A DNA stretch of 64,000 bases from Amphimedon queenslandica. Lineage: Eukaryota > Porifera > Demospongiae > Haplosclerida > Niphatidae. The stretch spans positions 21,778 to 85,777 of the forward strand of contig NW_003546661.1 in the NCBI RefSeq assembly GCF_000090795.2. The letters are read 5' to 3'. The notes beneath the pieces were generated by a model, which was given only the letters and a program-made list of their open reading frames with translations, did no database searches and was not told the DNA's origin. The translations under genes and the position numbers were made by a program. How positions within the stretch are numbered: position 1 is the stretch's first letter; every line of letters starts with the position of its first letter. Of this stretch, positions 11,231 through 22,426 are shown in pieces.

Positions 11231-11483
11231 TTATTGTGATGCCTTTTCTTTGATTATAATTTTGATGCCTTTACTTCATTGGATTAACTATATATGCTTC
11301 ACATAAAATGAACTATAAAATTACTTATATTATTGTAATTACTTGTATTATTGTTTAAATTTTTTTACTTGTATTATTGTTTAAATTTTTTCATGAAAAC
11401 TTTTTGTTACAGTGTAGTCATAAACATTTAACTTTAACAGTACAACATACCGTAAATCAGGAAATTTATGCAGTAAAAACTTT
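11231..11483. other. AARSD1-NLR intergenic sequence, left part
   Basis: AT-rich, with a short tandem duplication near 11335-11390 (ACTTGTATTATTGTTTAAA twice). No gene seen. Confidence 0.5.
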
Positions 11484-11850
11484 TAGAGATGTACCGATAT
11501 GGGTTTTAACCGATATTCCGATATTGACATAGTCAATACTGTCCGATACCGATACCGATCCAATATTTTCCTTCCTACCTTTTAGGCACAGATTTATGCA
11601 TGTAAAATGTGATTTATACACTTCCCAATTTAGTATCTTGACTAATTTTTAAGTAGTCGCAGTTATAGAATCATTTTGACATTTATTGTATCACATAATT
11701 GTCTTATAATTGATTAATTAACCCTTTATTCTCATGCATATGGCCATGTGTTCCTATATCTACAAGATGTATGCAAAGAAACTGATAACCGATACTATAA
11801 AAAGCAGGCCGATAAGCCGATATCCCGATCCGATTATCGGGACATCTCTA
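11484..11850. mobile_element. hAT-type MITE with perfect 8-bp target duplication
   Basis: Ends TAGAGATGTACCGATA and TATCGGGACATCTCTA bound a 367-bp element. The flanking AAAACTTT (11476-11483 and 11851-11858) is an exact 8-bp duplication, the hallmark of hAT transposition. The interior repeats CCGATA/GATACC. The intact duplication suggests a fairly recent insertion. Confidence 0.9.
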
Positions 11851-12172
11851 AAAACTTTTGGTGTTTTGAAATTGTAATGTGATTCAGCAGCATGTAATTA
11901 TAGTGATTGTCACAGTAAAAATTTTCAGATGGATGGTAATTGAAAAGAACTTTAATCATTGTGCTGTAATCAACTTGGGTATAATGCTGAAACCATTTTT
12001 ATTAATGAAACATTTTAAATAAACAGTCAAAGTTAAATTTAAATGGGTATGTTCAATTGTTTTACCAAAGAATAATAAGTATCTGTTATACCTACATGTA
12101 GAATAAGTAACAGATGTACCCAAGTTAATGCCTAAAAGATTATCTAGTTAATTGTTTCAACTAATTTAAAGA

Positions 12173-15100
12173 CTACATAAAATATAAATTCTTTTTAGCC
12201 ATATTCACTACTGGTATCGATCCCAACTTTTGTTCTCTCCTCTGTTTGTAAAAATTACCTTTGCACTCTTCAAGATGATTCTGAAGGAGCATTTTGCCTC
12301 TAGATGTTGGAGGATAGAATCCAACAATCTCTATGTATTCAAGTGAAGAATGAAGAAAGACAGCTTCACAAAATTGTTTTGCCGGCTCATCCCAATTTGG
12401 TTTAGCTGAATCATTAAGGTATTCACATTCTATCCTCATTAGTTTTATGGCTTTATGTGACATTAAGATCTTACTAATAGCTGGTAGAGCCTGTTCATAA
12501 AACAAAGGACTCATTATTTTTTTCTTGTTTTCTACACTACAATTAATACATGACTCCTCTGGTAGAAAGTAAAATTGAAGCTCTGTAAGATTTAACTTTT
12601 TGGCAATCACTTCAAAAAGTCTTTCTGTCTGTTTATTGATAGGCAGCTTAATGGGAATGCCTAACTGCTGTAGACTGCAGTTTTCCCTGAGGCCAGCTGT
12701 TAGAAAGAAAATAAATGAAGGAGGAATAGGAATATCAGGAGCATCATTAGTCAAACATGATGGTGTGACAATTTCAAAAAATTGAAGTGTACAGTTCAAT
12801 TTCAGCATGTCCTGTAAACTATGCATACTATTACTAAATACTATCTCATCTTCTATTTGTATATTCAAGCCTTTCATTGTAGTATTAGATGTTAGAGTTG
12901 TGAAAAGTTTAGTAGCACTCTGTGCTGTGTCCAGAGGTATAGTAAGCTGCTGCAGATTAGGGTGAGATGTAAACAGCTGTTGTAAGTCTGGACAAGGCAG
13001 GGGTTCTGTCAGCTTAAATTTCTCAGGATAAGGCAACACCAAACAAAGTAGTCCCTTTGCATGTTCAAGAATTGTCAAAAGTTTAGTATTCAGCCTTCCT
13101 ATTTCTAGAGCGGTCAGTGGTGGGTTAATATTTACTATATTCAGTGAGGAACAAAGACAATAATTGGGTATATCAAGTGAAATAGCTTGTAGTTTGCCAT
13201 TTTCTGTGAATAATTTTTCCAATGCACTGCCAATTTGTTGTGCAGTAGAAGAATTAGGATGAGGGCAATCCACTTCCAACGTGAATGATCTCAGACTTTT
13301 GCTTCTTGTAACTCCTTTGATTATTGAAACAATAGTGGTAGCTACATCATAGTAGCCTTTATATGTGATTTTTAGTTCCTGCAAGCTTGACTTTGTTGCT
13401 ATAGCTAGAATACAATGCTCTGAACTAGCTGTCTCTTCAATTGCAGGTTGATACATGGTTAAGTGCAATATCTTCAGTTGAGGAATTGAAAGCATTCGTA
13501 ACAATGCAAAAGATGGTACATAGCTACCTTCCCACAGAACTAAGTAGAATGCTTGAACGTTATATGGACTAAACAAGCCTGGTATTAAATCTATTTCCAG
13601 ACGTGTTAGATAGCGTGTCAAAAGTCCTACCTCTTTACAAAAAGTTTTTGCTCCTCTTTTTTCGAAACCCTCATAAAACCCAAAAAAAGCATATCCAAAA
13701 ATATATCCTAAAGTGATACGTTCCCATGTAATGTCAGCATTATGAAGAAAGTCAAAAAAACATTTCACATCAAATAATGTTGAGCCCACCTCAAACATAC
13801 ACATGCTACGATTTATCGATTCTGTTACTATTTTGCACAGTTCAATATTTTTAGATTCATACAAGAGGTGCAAAAGAAGAACAGAAATATTGTCAGCATC
13901 AACTGACAATATTTCATCACATATGAACTTTTCACTTTTGATGTCTTGACTTGGGTTATAAAAAAAAGAAAATTGAGATTTTACTAATGCAAACCTTTTC
14001 CATTTTGAAGTTATGTCAAGTTTTGTGTCAAAAACCTCTTTATAACTATTACCTCGTAACTCTGTTAGGCCTGCCAAAAACCTCAAGCACATTTGGAAAT
14101 GGCCATCATCAAATTTATTTTTAAATATATCCTCTGCGTTTTCATTATGAGCAATCCACCAGGCAGCTAGAAACTCTTGAATACTTAAGTGAAGAAATTG
14201 ATACGTCTCCTTATAAAATTCTATGTGCACTGTCATCAATCCCAGATTTTCCTTTACTGCCTCATGTTCCCACTTACATAACTCACTTCCATTAAAAGTC
14301 ATTTTTTTATTATCCAAGTTAGTGTAGGCAAATTGGCATAGCTTTTCAAAATGAGTGGAAAATTCTTCTGGTAAAGACAGTAAACTACCTATGTTAAATG
14401 GACTGATTTCAGAATTTCGCTTGATGTGTCGTTTGATAGTATGTAGAATAAATTCTTCATAGAGTTTTGTCAATGTTTCTGGTATCGATGGTTTGTTATT
14501 CTCATGTATGCTAACATGATAGACAAAAATGACCATAGAACAGACGAGTGGTACATAGCATAAAGACAAAACATCACTTCGAAATTTAAGCTCATTAATG
14601 AGTTTCACTGCTAGCTTTGACCCCTCTTCGTTATGAGTGCTTTCAAGGAGAACATCATCATGTGGTAAACGATGTACACTATCAATAAGTTCTTTTGCTA
14701 GGTCCTGATTACGTTGCAGAGTTTGTATAATTACTGTGAATATTTCATTTTTTGAAAACCCAATAACCTGAATGTGCCTATTGTTATCAATACTCATCAG
14801 GGAGTGTGAAGCATAGCTACGAGAGGTTACAATTACTGAGCAATCACGCAGTAGCTTTTTACGAATTATTTTAGCAGGAATTGAAGTCTTTCTGAGTTCG
14901 TCACTCAGTTCATCCCAACCATCAAAAATTATTAACAACCCTTTTCCGTCCATTTTCTTAATCCATTGGGTTACTTCCTCAACATCATTATGCTCATACT
15001 CAAACAGGTCAGCTAGTGTAGTAGCTTGAGCTATACTGCTATCTCTTAAAGGACAATGAAGGACTAAGTCATATTGTAGCTGTGAAAGTAATCCCTTAGA

Positions 15101-15471
15101 CCACATATTTAACATTTTACGACAAAGGGTAGTTTTGCCAATACCAGGAGGACCATCAATTACTACTGTATTGGTACAATCAGGTAGTAGAACATCATCT
15201 ATAGTTATTTCATTATATCCTGGAAGGTTTGGTATCTCATCAACCTCTCCTCTTAGTAAAAACCAAGATGATGACTTCTTGTCTCTTGTTTGTAAACTAA
15301 ATTTTTCTTTCTTGACTAAAGCTAATCTTCCAAAATAGTCAGGACCAACTCTTCTTGGCCAGTCTTCTGCAACAATAGGTTGTTCCAAATATACCTTTCT
15401 TAATATATCAGCATAAACTCGAACACTCTCTGGTAAAAGTGTAGTGGGTGTCATTTCTTCGAGAGAAAAAC
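12173..15471 (-). CDS. NLR: NACHT-domain protein with C-terminal leucine-rich region (5'-partial)
   Basis: One exon of about 1,099 codons begins after a TTTTAG acceptor at 15472 with GFSLEEMTP. Near residue 105 is a Walker A GPPGIGKTTL, followed by Walker B LLIIFDGWDEL about 90 residues on, then the NACHT helical part (FLHLSIQEFLAAWWI is the typical end of this region) and a leucine-rich C-terminal third. Sponges have large NLR families; these are thought to sense microbes or danger signals through oligomerisation. The N-terminal effector exon (death or CARD-like domain) would lie at coordinates above 15490, but the next 12 kb is transposons and I found none. It may be remote, lost, or translation may start at the Met a few codons inside. 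Adjacent transposons are consistent with rapid NLR turnover. Confidence 0.9.
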
Positions 15472-15580
15472 CTAAAATGTAAATAAACAAATCTTATTAG
15501 ATGTATTAGACTAGACAAAATTCTAAGACAACATGCAACAACATTTTGGGCTGAGCCTCTTTAAATGTTTAACATTCTTC

Positions 15581-15649
15581 TAGTTATGATTATAATAGTC
15601 TTGTCGCCCAGACCCTTGGGGCTAGGCGACGAGACTATGATTATAACTA
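15581..15649. repeat. Near-perfect 69-bp palindrome
   Basis: TAGTTAT...TAGTCT-TGTCGCC reads back as GGCGACGAGACTA...ATAACTA around a GGGTCTGGG-like loop. It lies 110 bp upstream of the NLR exon and resembles a minimal MITE or hairpin insertion. Confidence 0.65.
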
Positions 15650-15826
15650 CACCGACATCATTTTAAAGGATTAAAATTACAATTACAAGCAAAATGAATG
15701 ATTGTGATTCCTCAATTTTAAGTGTACGATTAGTTGATTGCACACATAATATTTATATAGGATTTTCTACCTTAACACTTTCCCAGATATCATCACTGAA
15801 ATTTGTCTCATTAGTGCATTATATTT

Positions 15827-16117
15827 TACACAGCCAAGAATTTTACTTTGAATCATGACTGATATCAATCAGGATCAGCCTTGATACATTCTTGTATCAC
15901 GGATTTTGGGCAGCCTGCAAAGCAATGAGTCTAGTATGATACAATCATGATAACCATCCATGATACAACCATGCTGGAGTACAGCCTTGGTTCAGCCAGA
16001 GCAACAGACATGATTCAACATTAATGTCAGTCGGGGCTGTATTAAAATAGACATCAGGCTTGAATCATTGATTTTGGGTAGTGGCCTGTATTAGAGATGA
16101 TAATTCTTGGCTGTGTA
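15827..16117. mobile_element. MITE with TACACAGCCAAGAATT ends
   Basis: Perfect 16-bp terminal inverted repeats enclose 291 bp without coding capacity. The inside is built of repeated TGAATCA/TGATAC words. Confidence 0.85.
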
Positions 16118-16788
16118 CTTAAGCAATTGGGCATGAATTAGTGTGATTATGATTATGATTACAATGAACTTTATGCAATGAACGGTCTAATTGACGTGCA
16201 CGTCTCAAGTGGATGAAAATGGTAGATTTTCTGCGCTACAATATGGCTGAGAATTCAGTCAAGCTCATCATCAGTGGACAGCTATTGCATGGACTTTGTT
16301 TTGCTGCTATCCTTGCTCTATATTTTGTGGACTACCTCTCTCTATTTTTATATTGTTATTTTTCTTTTTAATTGATTATTTTTTCTATGTTTGAATTTTG
16401 ATACCTGTCTGTTCATGTGTGTGTCAATCGGAAGAAATAGCCTGCTGTTCTTGCCTCTCAAGAGCAATTGACCCAGGAGAAGGAAGACTGACGCCTCAGA
16501 TACCTTGCTACAAGTAGCTACTAACTTGAAAGGTGTTCAAGGTACGCAACAGCAGTAGGCTGCCGCTTGGATGGGGCTGAGCTTTGCATGCAAGTGCTAT
16601 AGTGATGTAGCTTGTATAGTCATATGTAACTTGATCACTCATGCATAAATAGCTTTGAATATTATTTTCCTATTGATGGTTTATATCTGCCTTGTTGAAG
16701 GCTGCACCAACTGCTCAAATAATCAAGATTTCTACTATTTATCATGGCACAGGCCACCTCAAAATGATGATCAAGGCACTATATTGTT

Positions 16789-18198
16789 TTGTTAATACAT
16801 GAAAAACCAGCTGCACACTTAAGAATTTGCAGCGAATGTATGAATAAAGTACCAGCACCTAAACATAAAAAGCAACCTTCCAATAGAGAAGAAGTCAGTC
16901 GCAAGAGAGTAAGACCGATGAGGGAAGAGATGTGCCAAGCAGAAGCTCATGACCATACATATGCATTATTGAGTCCTCCAAGCTCCACTTCATCATTCTT
17001 AAGTGCAGTTCAAAAGAGGGACCAACCTGCATTAGCACCATCAGAAGCAGTACATACATCTAGTGTGGCATCATGTGGTATTGAAGCATTTATAAATGAT
17101 GACAGTGCCATTCATTTTTACACTTTGTTCCCAACGTATGCTCACATCATGATATGCTACAATTTTCTTGGAGATGCAGTTCACCATATTATATACCCAG
17201 GCTCATCAGTTGATCCATCAGCAAAAACAAGAATGAAAAGTCAACAAGCAAATTCTCCACAAAATGAATTCTTCTTAACACTCTGCTGTCTGAGGTGTGG
17301 CTTGATGGAACAGGATTTGGCATATAGATTTCAAATATCTCAGTCAACTGTTTCTAGAATTTTTACAGCATGGGTGAACTTTCTTTATTATAAGTTTAAA
17401 GAGATTCCAATTTGGCCAACACAAGCACAACCCATATAAAAAAACCAGGGTTGTAGCATGATTGTGGCAGCCTTGTAACAACTTGGTTGTCACTATCTGG
17501 TCACAACCTTGTAAAAACTTGGGATTTGGCACATTTTTTGGCTTGTGACAACCTTGTCACAACCTTCTCACAATGTACAATGAATTCAATAGAATAACTA
17601 TAATCTGAAAGACATCAACATATAATTATTATTGACATCTTAATCCCATATAGTTTCAATTGATTTCTAGATACTCGTAATGTATCTATGATGCATGTAG
17701 CTAAATGTATAAAGATGTGGATGTGTTTTAATGCTATCTTTATTGACTTGCATAAGTGCTGGTCAATGGTCTACTTATATATGGTAGCAATAGCTTCATA
17801 TCATCGTGGGGCGTACTTGATGAAACCTCAGTTTCCTGTCAACCTTCGGACAACCTTGTCACTAGGTTGTTATGTTTCTTGCATGTTAGTCACAACTTCA
17901 ACACTTTTATGCAAGGTTGTTACTAGATTGCTACAGCTTTGCGAGGTTGTGCCCTGGTTGTAGCAACCTTGGAATTTCTATATGGGAAGTTCAATCATTG
18001 ATACTTGAGCAGTTTAAATTACATTACTCTTCCACACGTATCATAATCAATGCAACAGAGGTGTTTATTCAGAGATCTAGTGATCCTCATGCTCAACAAC
18101 TAACATTCAGCTCATATAAAAATCATAACACAGCTAAAGCTCTAGCCGGTATTACCCCATCTGGTGCGTTTTCATTTATCCCTGTCTACAAAATATAG
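16789..18198 (+). pseudogene. DDE_Tnp_4-type transposase remnant
   Basis: The first part (16789-17433) contains the helix-turn-helix that precedes these transposases (LRCGLMEQDLAYRFQISQST). The reading continues at 17984 after a MITE insertion and reaches the first catalytic block, where the expected IID is IIN (TRIIINATEVFIQ), so the first catalytic aspartate is lost. A stop follows at the junction with the right TIR, so the second and third catalytic acids are missing. It cannot be an active enzyme. Confidence 0.82.
17434..17983. mobile_element. MITE nested inside the transposase gene
   Basis: Imperfect ends ATATAAAAAAACCAGGGTTG and the reverse complement of ATATAGAAATTCCAAGGTTG. The interior is largely iterated ACAACCTTG/GGTTGT words in both orientations. 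It separates two halves of the transposase that read on in frame when it is skipped. Confidence 0.8.
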
Positions 18199-18245
18199 AG
18201 CAAGGATAGCAGCAAAACAAAGTCTATGAAAGAGCTGTCCACTGT

Positions 18246-19183
18246 CCTTGTGAAAAATCCCAGCAAGATTCTTGTTAAGTTTCTTTAAAATTCTTAACAA
18301 GATTCTTGCTAATATTTCACAAGATTTTACCTGATTTTGAAACAAGGATTATGTAAGATAGTGTTAGATCTTGCTATCAAAATGTAAGCAAGATCTTACA
18401 GGATCTTTCTCAAGATCTTACCAAATTCTTAGAAGATCACAGCAAGATCTTACCTTAAGATCACAGCAAGATCTTACCTGATTTTGAAACAAAGAACATG
18501 AAAAATATCATGGGATTTTGCTTTATCAAGATTTTAAAATATTAGCTGAGTTCTTACATGAAGTTTCAGCTTATGAAAAATAGATGTAACAGTAAGGTCT
18601 GAGTAAGATCTTAGATTGCATAAATGAATTACTTAATGTTGTGAAGGTTAATGTGAACTTCATTAACTTTTTGACTTAATTATGTTGAAATTTTACTTTC
18701 TTTATATACTGCCATTATCGTAAAGGCTATCGTGGGTTGTCTACCACTTCCTGTGAGTCATGCAATTTGTAAGATCTTTCAAGATCTTTTATGACTTAAT
18801 GAGTGATCTTATGTGTCGTGTGATCATGAATGATTCTTCAAGATCATAAACTTACTAGATTTTGTAAGATCTTATTAGATTTCAATTTGACAAGATCATC
18901 TTAGTTCTTACAAAGTGTGGTATTACAAGATTTAAGTGAGGCATGATCTTACATTTTCTGACATATTCCTTTATTCATAAGATCTTTAAAATTCTTACAA
19001 GAATTATAGTTATGATAGATCTCACAAGATCTGACAGGTTGTTCAAATCTTATCAAATCTTAAATAAGAATTTGCAAGAATTTCTGTGTTAAGATTTTAC
19101 AAGATTACTATCTTATGTTTTCTTGTATAATCATGTGAAATCATGAAAAACCTTATAAGATCTTGCTGGGATTTTTCACAAGG
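18246..19183. mobile_element. MITE nested in the right TIR, made of AAGATCTTA words
   Basis: Ends CCTTGTGAAAAATCCCAGCA and its reverse complement enclose 938 bp of iterated TAAGATCTTGC-type words, partly palindromic (AGATCT). It breaks the right TIR of the 16163-19292 element. Confidence 0.85.
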
Positions 19184-19292
19184 GTGATGTTGAGCTTGAA
19201 TTCTCAGCCATATTGTAGTGCAGAAAATCTGCCATTTTCATCTACTTGAGAGGTGCACGTTAATTAGACCATTCGTTGCATAAGGTCCATTA

Positions 19293-19644
19293 ATCCAGAT
19301 TTACTGGGCAGTACTATACAAAACAAATTATTAGCAATAATCATAAAATAGAAAAAAGATGGAGGAAAAAACACTTGAATATTTTTTCATTTATATCAAA
19401 AGAAAAAAATGGATTTTTGTAATGTAATTTAATTACTGCAACTTCTTACTTATTTCGCACAATAACAAACAATAGATACAAGTTCAATTTGCTATTTTTT
19501 GAAAAAATAAAGTTCTTTCAAAGGCAGATGGGTGTTACTTTTATTACAAGATATTCAGGAGTGTTACATTTGCTTTGAACTGTAAAATTTTTAATTCAAA
19601 ATGACTCCGCCATATACACTGTTTCAAAAAAATTTTTTAAACAA
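19293..19644. other. Spacer, nothing recognised
   Basis: AT-rich sequence between elements; no open frame and no inverted repeat noticed. Confidence 0.4.
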
Positions 19645-20011
19645 TCAAACAAGCGTAACAGTGTAAAAATATTCCTATAATTGTTTTCACAACCTTGCAA
19701 GTACAGCTTGGTTCTTATTAAGACTTATGAAGGTTCTCTCTACCTTCTAATGCTTCAGGAAAAGACTTTAAACAGTATCTCTATGTTCTTTTGCTGTTAG
19801 AAAGTTCATAACTTTGTCCCATGTCCAAACCGCCATTTTGTTTGCTGTGACCACACCCACTTACATAGCGTGGGCAGGTGGTTGCTAAGGCTTGTTATTT
19901 CTCCAATACAACATGTATAGAAGAAATGAAGTGTTGACATACAATCAAATATATATCGCACGTGGGTGAAATCAATTATAGGACAACCTGGGCGCTACGC
20001 CCCCAGGTCGT
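19645..20011 (-). repeat. Dispersed repeat ending in a GGGGGC...GCCCCC hairpin (copy A)
   Basis: Matches 58861-59250 in the opposite orientation over more than 300 bp. Both copies have a CCTATAATTG...CAATTATAGG inverted pair, a shared internal module (see findings), and at one end only a short hairpin, ACCTGGG.GC...GCCCCCAGGT. Confidence 0.8.
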
Positions 20012-20820
20012 AAAAATTAAATTAGCATTAAGGAAAATAATCTTGCATCACTTTAATGTTATTTAATTGGGTTGGGTATTACCTTAAAAGCAAAGCTGAT
20101 GTGTGACAACTTTTCAACTGTTGTGAATGCATGCAGGACCACACTACAGCCACAATAATGTAATTTTTTATGAGATTACCCAAAAAAGATCATTCCTGGT
20201 GTATATGTGTGGACAATAATATACAGGTAAATATAATATATGGGAAAATAATCCAACAACCAGGATGCTTCAATTTGATACCACTTAAGGAGCAAAAGCA
20301 CAAGGCTAATATCAATTCAAAGTATTCAAGGTGAAGTATGTATAACCATTGCTCTCTATTATCTCACCTATGATTCAAAAAGATTCATTGTGGCTGATTT
20401 CATTACTGTAATATGACTGAGAGCCCAACTGAAATTCATAATCCAGAACTGACACCAGGACTGATTCAAACAGGAATGCATCTTAATTCAGGCTCCAGTT
20501 GGTTTGAGTTGGGTGTGTAGATATGTATCTATACTTGTATGTCTCCATACATGCATTTCTTCTATGCATGTTGTATAAAAAATAAAGCAAAGATGATGTC
20601 TAAAGACTTCTCAAGACTAGAAGGTATAAAGAATCTTAGTAAGAAATAAATGCCTACTACAGGTACATGCACAAGGTGGGGTAAACAGTTTAAAAAATTG
20701 TTATACTAATTTTCACAAATAGCTTGCAAACTGCAGCAAGTGACAATTAAGATCCAGAAATTCACAATATTACAGAACAAAAAATACAAACTTTGTGGAA
20801 AAAAAATTAAAGCCAGTATT
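20012..20820. other. Spacer, no gene recognised
   Basis: No coding motif. Fragments such as GATTCAAACAGGAATGCATC recall the interior words of the 15827 MITE, so it is probably old transposon sequence. Confidence 0.4.
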
Positions 20821-21010
20821 GGGGGTCAGTAAGCAGTAGCAAGATTGCTGTCACAAATATTACAGTGTTCAGTTTAAGCTCCTTTCACAATCGCTCCATA
20901 GACAACCATTTGAACTAGGACTTCAAAATGGTGGCAGAAAAATTAATTTTATTTACGGTATCATGATGAATATACTATGAATATATTTAGCACCAATTGG
21001 TCTATTGTAT
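20821..21010. repeat. Half copy of the 46389-46775 MITE
   Basis: Carries one arm (AAAATGGTGGCAG...TTTACGGTATCATGATGAAT...ACCAATTGG) and part of the middle of the element at 46389, but lacks the opposite arm. Confidence 0.7.
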
Positions 21011-21024
21011 GGCTTCTGAATAGA

Positions 21025-21232
21025 TACGGTATAGTGGAAAATTTTTGTAGCCCAAAATATTTGTGGATTTAGCTTTTTTTTTCAAAAATCTATGAAAATA
21101 AAAACCGCGAAAATTGATTCAATACAGTTCAAAATGGCTGAAAAGTAGAAAACCACAAAAATGAAAGCCACAAAATTATTTTTGAATGGATTCGCCAAAT
21201 TTATGGCCATGAAAATTTTTGGCTATACGGTA
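21025..21232. mobile_element. MITE, TACCSTATAG family (copy 3)
   Basis: Ends TACGGTATAG and CTATACGGTA with subterminal AAAATTTTTG repeats, 208 bp, same size as the other three copies. Confidence 0.75.
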
Positions 21233-21996
21233 GACTTTTGTAATAAATTGTAGCAGCAGTAAAATGCTCACTTTACTTAATGCTACAGCTAAATAATATA
21301 ATATTTTTATTTTATACTTGAATAATAAAATAACTGCCAGCAACTGTTTCACAAATGTTTTTGAAGCTTTTTTATCTTGGAGTAGGTCTGTTTCTTATAT
21401 AAATTGCACTAGTGCAGTCTGTAATGGTGTCTTTTCATGCAAAAGTGATGCAATTATTGCATCAGCCATACACATATGGCTGATCTTTCTCACAATTGGG
21501 CGAGGTATTTGTCATCACAACACAAATTTGATTTGTTTTAATTAATTGATCTTAATTAATGTGGGCATAGCATAGAGGTGACACTCAAACTAAAGAGGTA
21601 AGGGTATTACTAACAGCAAAGTATTTCTGAGACAATTATTTTTCAATCCCAATAAGTTGAAGTGAAATAATATTATAAGTAGCAATGTAGGGGTACATAT
21701 CAAGCAATAATTAGAGGCAGTAATTCTGGTATTTTAAAGAAAAAGTGTTTGAAAAGTACTTGTTTTTGTACAGTGCTGAAATTCTTTTCGTTTCAATTAT
21801 AAATTCAACATAACAAAGACTAAAAATTACTTTTACAAAAAATAAAAAAGAAAAGAATTTCGTAAAATTACCCACTTGACAAAAATACCCAACCTACATT
21901 ACTGTCATTAGCAATTTAAAAAACTTTTAAAAGTACTTGTACGTGCAATTTGTGCTTTTGTAATCCAAAGTATTTTTTGCAAGCTTTTGCAATCGA
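21233..21996. other. Spacer, no gene recognised
   Basis: AT-rich. A 75-codon open frame at 21318-21545 has no recognisable motif and no splice context. Confidence 0.4.
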
Positions 21997-22405
21997 ATTA
22001 CAGAATGACTAAGGCTGCAAAGCGGCTGAATACTATTCTGAGTTATATGAAGAAGGTGAAGTTAAGCATATCAATGGTGTTGGGCCTATATAGTTTCCTA
22101 AAATTTTAGTTAGTTTGTAGGAAATATTTACGGTAACTCGCTCCACCTATAGGTGGGGTCTCAAGGTTTTATATAACCCCCAACCCAATGTGACCATGTT
22201 GGCCTTTTGAATAACGATAAACATGCATAATATATCAAACCACTCCTATGTGAAGGTGCAGCATATCAATGTTTAATAATTTATTTCCTATTATAGAAAA
22301 TAGGGAGGGTGCATGGGCAGGAGTCCATTGATATGCTTGACTTCACCTTCTTCATATAACTCAGAATAGCATTTAGCCGCTTCGCGGCCTTAGCCATTCT
22401 GTAAT
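21997..22405. mobile_element. Long inverted repeat beside the DIRS recombinase gene
   Basis: ATTACAGAATGRCTAAGG...AAGCGGCT...GAGTTATATGAAGAAGGTGA is repeated in inverted orientation over about 85 bp at both ends of a 409-bp segment. It abuts the 3' end of the DIRS-like recombinase and shares the CATATCAATGG word with it, so it may represent inverted terminal and internal repeats of that retrotransposon instead of an independent MITE. Confidence 0.7.
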
Positions 22406-22426
22406 TATATTTCAGAAGGCTCAGTC

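Larger units (their letters stand above)
16163..19292 (+). mobile_element. Long-TIR DNA transposon (Harbinger/DDE_Tnp_4 type), disrupted
   Basis: The left end 16163-16333 is an inverted copy of the right end, which is itself broken into 18190-18245 and 19184-19292 by a nested element. Matching landmarks are GTGCACCTCTCAAGTAG-like sequence, CAATATGGCTGAGAATTC and AGCAAGGATAGCAGCAAAAC. TIRs total about 170 bp. Between them lies a transposase fragment that is itself interrupted by another MITE. Exact target duplications could not be fixed. Confidence 0.82.
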
